DNA from: CAYOEZ01 sp964402955
GTDB lineage: Bacteria; Chloroflexota; DTOL01; DAOUCN01
Direction of reading: 5' to 3'
DNA: 7,740 bases
Assembly (NCBI GenBank): GCA_964402955.1
Contig: CAYOEZ010000220.1
Location: forward strand, 1-7,740
A program made the translations under genes and the position numbers. Below are positions 6,358 to 7,740 of the stretch, piece by piece (the first letter of the stretch is position 1; each line of letters begins with the position of its first letter). Under the pieces are notes generated by a model. That model searched no databases. It saw only the letters and a list, made by a program, of their open reading frames with translations, and was not told the DNA's origin.

Positions 6358-7122
6358 TCATTGATTCAGTTCAAAGATCATGCGCAGACCTTGCAGCGTC
6401 AGGTCGGAATCGACGACGTCGAAGATGCCCGTCATGCGGGCGATAACCGGCGCCAACCCACCTGTCGCGATCACTTTCATCTCTGGCCCCATCTCCTTGC
6501 GGAAACGAGCCACCAGCCCCTCAACCAGGCCAACATAGCCGAACATGACACCGGACTGCATACTGTGCGTTGTGTTGGTGCCGATGACACGAGGCGGAGC
6601 AGACAACTCGATACGCGGCAGTCTCGCTGCACGCAAGAAGAGCGCTTCGGCAGAGGCGGCGATGCCTGGCGCAATGGCGCCGCCCAGATAGTCACCCTCA
6701 ACCGAGACTGCATCAAATGTCGTCGCCGTGCCGAAGTCGATGACCACGCACGGACCGCCATAGTAGCGATGTGCAGCGAGGGCGTTCACGATCCGGTCAG
6801 CGCCAACCTCCGCAGGGGTGTCCGTGCGGATGCGCACGCCCGCATCGATGCCCGCTCCCACGATCAGGGGAGTTCGTCCGAGGTAGCGCTGCGCCAGCTC
6901 CTGCATGGTTCCAGTGAGCGGAGGGACCACACTGGCAATGATACACGCCGTGAGATCGTTGAAGCGCAATCCATGCGCTTCCAGCAGATTCTTCAAGAGC
7001 ATGGCGTACTCATCGGGCATGCGGTGGATGTCCGTCTCTACCCGCCAGCTTGCCGCCAGCTTCTCTCTCTGGAAGACACCAAAGACGATGTTGGTGTTGC
7101 CCACGTCAATAGCCAGGAGCAT
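6358..7122 (-). CDS. coaX: type III pantothenate kinase
   Basis: Phosphorylates pantothenate to 4'-phosphopantothenate, the first step of CoA synthesis. Known type III enzymes belong to the ASKHA fold, usually need a monovalent cation such as K+ or NH4+, and resist CoA feedback. The 254-aa protein has the normal length. It shows the nucleotide-binding motifs DVGNTN (6-11), GADR with the probable catalytic Asp109 (107-110), DFGTATTFD (129-137) and GGAIAPG (147-153), plus a conserved C-terminal ATGGLAP (219-225). ATG 7122 is chosen because the family homology starts there (MLLAIDVGNT) and GAGGAGG (7137-7131) lies 8 nt upstream. The frame extends to ATG 7164, but that start would lie within the predicted promoter. 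It heads the minus-strand operon and is followed 25 nt later by coaBC, the enzyme for the next two steps. Confidence 0.97.
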   Translation of the reverse strand: MLLAIDVGNTNIVFGVFQREKLAASWRVETDIHRMPDEYAMLLKNLLEAHGLRFNDLTACIIASVVPPLTGTMQELAQRYLGRTPLIVGAGIDAGVRIRTDTPAEVGADRIVNALAAHRYYGGPCVVIDFGTATTFDAVSVEGDYLGGAIAPGIAASAEALFLRAARLPRIELSAPPRVIGTNTTHSMQSGVMFGYVGLVEGLVARFRKEMGPEMKVIATGGLAPVIARMTGIFDVVDSDLTLQGLRMIFELNQ

Positions 7123-7142
7123 GGTCCGTACCTCCTCGTCGG

Positions 7143-7171
7143 ATTGTACCACATTGGTCAGCATTGGACAA
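7143..7171 (-). promoter_or_regulatory. sigma-70-type promoter for the coaX operon
   Basis: On the minus strand, TTGTCC (7171-7166) is followed by a 17-nt spacer and TACAAT (7148-7143). The TG of an extended -10 sits one base before it (TGGTACAAT). Expected transcription start is about 7136, right at the GAGGAGG ribosome binding site, giving a leader of only about 14 nt. That leaves no room for a riboswitch or attenuator before coaX, so any control would act at initiation. Confidence 0.6.
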
Positions 7172-7228
7172 GCATTTTGAGCAGGGTGTCCGGGACTGGC
7201 GATGGTTTTCCGTATAGTGCATATTGTA

Positions 7229-7296
7229 GGGGCGCTGCTTGCTGCGTCCCCTGAGCCGTCCCAGCGGCGCGCGTCCGGCGCAGCAAGCAGCGCCCC
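7229..7296. repeat. 18-bp perfect inverted repeat (REP-like palindrome)
   Basis: GGGGCGCTGCTTGCTGCG (7229-7246) is exactly complementary to 7279-7296, with a 32-nt GC-rich spacer. The left arm can also fold on itself because GTCCCC follows it. A third copy (16 of the 18 bases, same orientation as the right arm) lies at 7597-7612. It could act as a terminator for something reading into it, but it does not directly follow any gene stop and has no T-tract. Confidence 0.85.
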
Positions 7297-7425
7297 ATGC
7301 GTATCAAGCTAAGACCAATTGATCAGCGTGGCGAACGTGTGGCGGGGCATGTCGCGCTTGTCGTGAACCTCTACAGGCCCAGTGTTTGCCCATTGGGCTG
7401 AGTTGAGTGAGTGGCGGCGCATGGA

Positions 7426-7558
7426 TTGCCCCCCCTGCCCCCCAACTTTGGGGGAAACAGCATCCGCAAGGCGCTGTGGCCGCTCCGTTCGCCGCCGTTG
7501 CACTGCGTCCTTCCGTTTGTACGCGGCGTCTCCCCCAGAATTGGGGGTGGGGGGCGAA
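7426..7558. repeat. inner inverted repeat of C-run/G-run blocks
   Basis: The block 7426-7455 (GCCCCCCCTGCCCCCCAAC, then TTTGGGGGA) pairs imperfectly with 7531-7558 (TCCCCCAGAATTGGGGG, then TGGGGGGCG). Each block also holds its own small hairpin: CCCCCAA/TTGGGGG at 7439-7454, and CCCCCA/TGGGGG around GAAT at 7532-7547. The two halves are therefore inverted copies of one unit about 75 bp apart. Confidence 0.75.
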
Positions 7559-7688
7559 AGGCGATGTGTTCGGGTCCTTAGCTTGATGCGTATGGGCGCA
7601 GCAAGCAGCGCCACTACGTCGTTAGCGTCCATCACCAGATAGCGGTGACCAGTTGCCGGGTAGCGGGTGTGCCATGAACGCTCCGATG

Positions 7689-7697
7689 TGCTATAAT
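7689..7697 (+). promoter_or_regulatory. extended -10 promoter of the right-edge gene
   Basis: TGCTATAAT (7689-7697) is a perfect extended -10 element: TGn followed by the consensus TATAAT. No good -35 hexamer is found 16-18 nt upstream (7669-7674 reads GTGCCA), which is usual for extended -10 promoters. Transcription would begin near 7704, leaving a leader of about 26 nt with a strong ribosome binding site before GTG 7730. Confidence 0.65.
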
Positions 7698-7729
7698 GGA
7701 GTGCAGATGAGAACGGGAGAGGAGCAACC

Positions 7730-7740
7730 GTGTCAGTGAC
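7730..7740 (+). CDS. start of a gene truncated by the window edge
   Basis: GTG 7730 follows GGGAGAGGAG (7715-7724) at a 5-nt spacing and lies downstream of a consensus extended -10 element, so a gene very probably begins here. Only three full codons (Met/Val-Ser-Val) are visible, so nothing can be said about function. An ATG at 7706 in another frame ends after ten codons (stop 7736-7738) and is unlikely to be the real start. Confidence 0.6.

Larger units (their letters stand above)
7229..7612. mobile_element. candidate MITE-like element or nested palindrome cluster
   Basis: Most of the gene-free stretch 7165-7729 is organised as concentric inverted repeats. The outer arms are the GGGGCGCTGCTTGCTGCG copy at 7229-7246 against 7597-7612. 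The second layer is 7297-7316 against 7573-7593, both containing ATCAAGCTAAG or its complement, with two substitutions and one indel over 21 bases. The inner layer is a G/C-run palindrome (7426-7455 against 7531-7558). No transposase frame is present and no convincing target-site duplication is visible at the ends, so it would be non-autonomous and degenerate, or several REP-like elements inserted together. The open frames across it have no recognisable protein and read as accidental. Confidence 0.4.

Noticed and set aside
4731..6446. 571-codon plus-strand open frame antisense to coaBC
   Set aside because: It runs opposite a canonical CoaBC with all motifs. The translation is Arg/His/Gly-rich low-quality sequence typical of antisense frames in high-GC DNA.
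7165..7228. Riboswitch or attenuator before coaX
   Set aside because: The likely transcription start lies only about 14 nt before the coaX start, so this region is upstream of the RNA and shows no conserved aptamer pattern.
6361..7254. 297-codon plus-strand open frame antisense to coaX
   Set aside because: coaX on the other strand has every family motif and a strong Shine-Dalgarno. The antisense translation matches no family I know.
7706..7738. Ten-codon leader peptide frame overlapping the right-edge RBS (ATG 7706 to TGA 7738)
   Set aside because: It has no Shine-Dalgarno of its own and no regulatory codon run. Its overlap with the real start is probably chance.

Overview
The window looks like chromosomal DNA from a high-GC bacterium, most likely a member of the Chloroflexota (Anaerolineae/Caldilineae-like). 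That guess rests on four things: a type III pantothenate kinase next to a fused CoaBC, a secreted protein with a long Thr/Pro linker of the 'TPTxTPT' kind common in that phylum, strong purine-rich Shine-Dalgarno sites (GAGGAGG), and an intergenic region full of G/C-rich palindromes. No single gene proves the taxonomy.

Layout. Positions 1-96 hold two abutting tandem arrays (9-bp and 12-bp units); the second is G-rich. A plus-strand gene at 182-2128 encodes a complete ABC half-exporter (membrane domain plus ATPase) with an unusual insertion of about 45 residues inside the ATPase domain. A strong 17-bp hairpin (2196-2233) separates it from a convergent block of five minus-strand genes covering 2258-7122. 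In transcription order these are coaX (type III pantothenate kinase), coaBC (bifunctional phosphopantothenoylcysteine synthetase/decarboxylase), an S58/P1-family Ntn-type aminopeptidase, tsaC (threonylcarbamoyl-AMP synthase) and a secreted two-part protein of unknown function. The first four are packed like an operon: gaps of 25 and 13 nt, and one 29-nt overlap. A good promoter sits directly upstream of coaX. The fifth gene lies 68 nt further on and may have its own promoter.

Positions 7165-7729 contain no credible gene. They hold nested inverted repeats resembling a degenerate non-autonomous (MITE-like) element or a cluster of REP-like palindromes. At the right edge, an extended -10 promoter and a clear ribosome binding site announce a plus-strand gene starting at GTG 7730 and running out of the window.

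How the genes fit together: coaX and coaBC carry out the first three steps from pantothenate to 4'-phosphopantetheine. The peptidase and tsaC are translationally linked to them but have no established role in that pathway. A link through release of beta-alanine from peptides is possible but speculative. I did not find a clearly novel multi-gene system. The best leads are the ATPase-domain insertion, the motif substitutions in CoaC, the peptidase's place in the CoA operon, the uncharacterised secreted protein, and the nested palindromic element.
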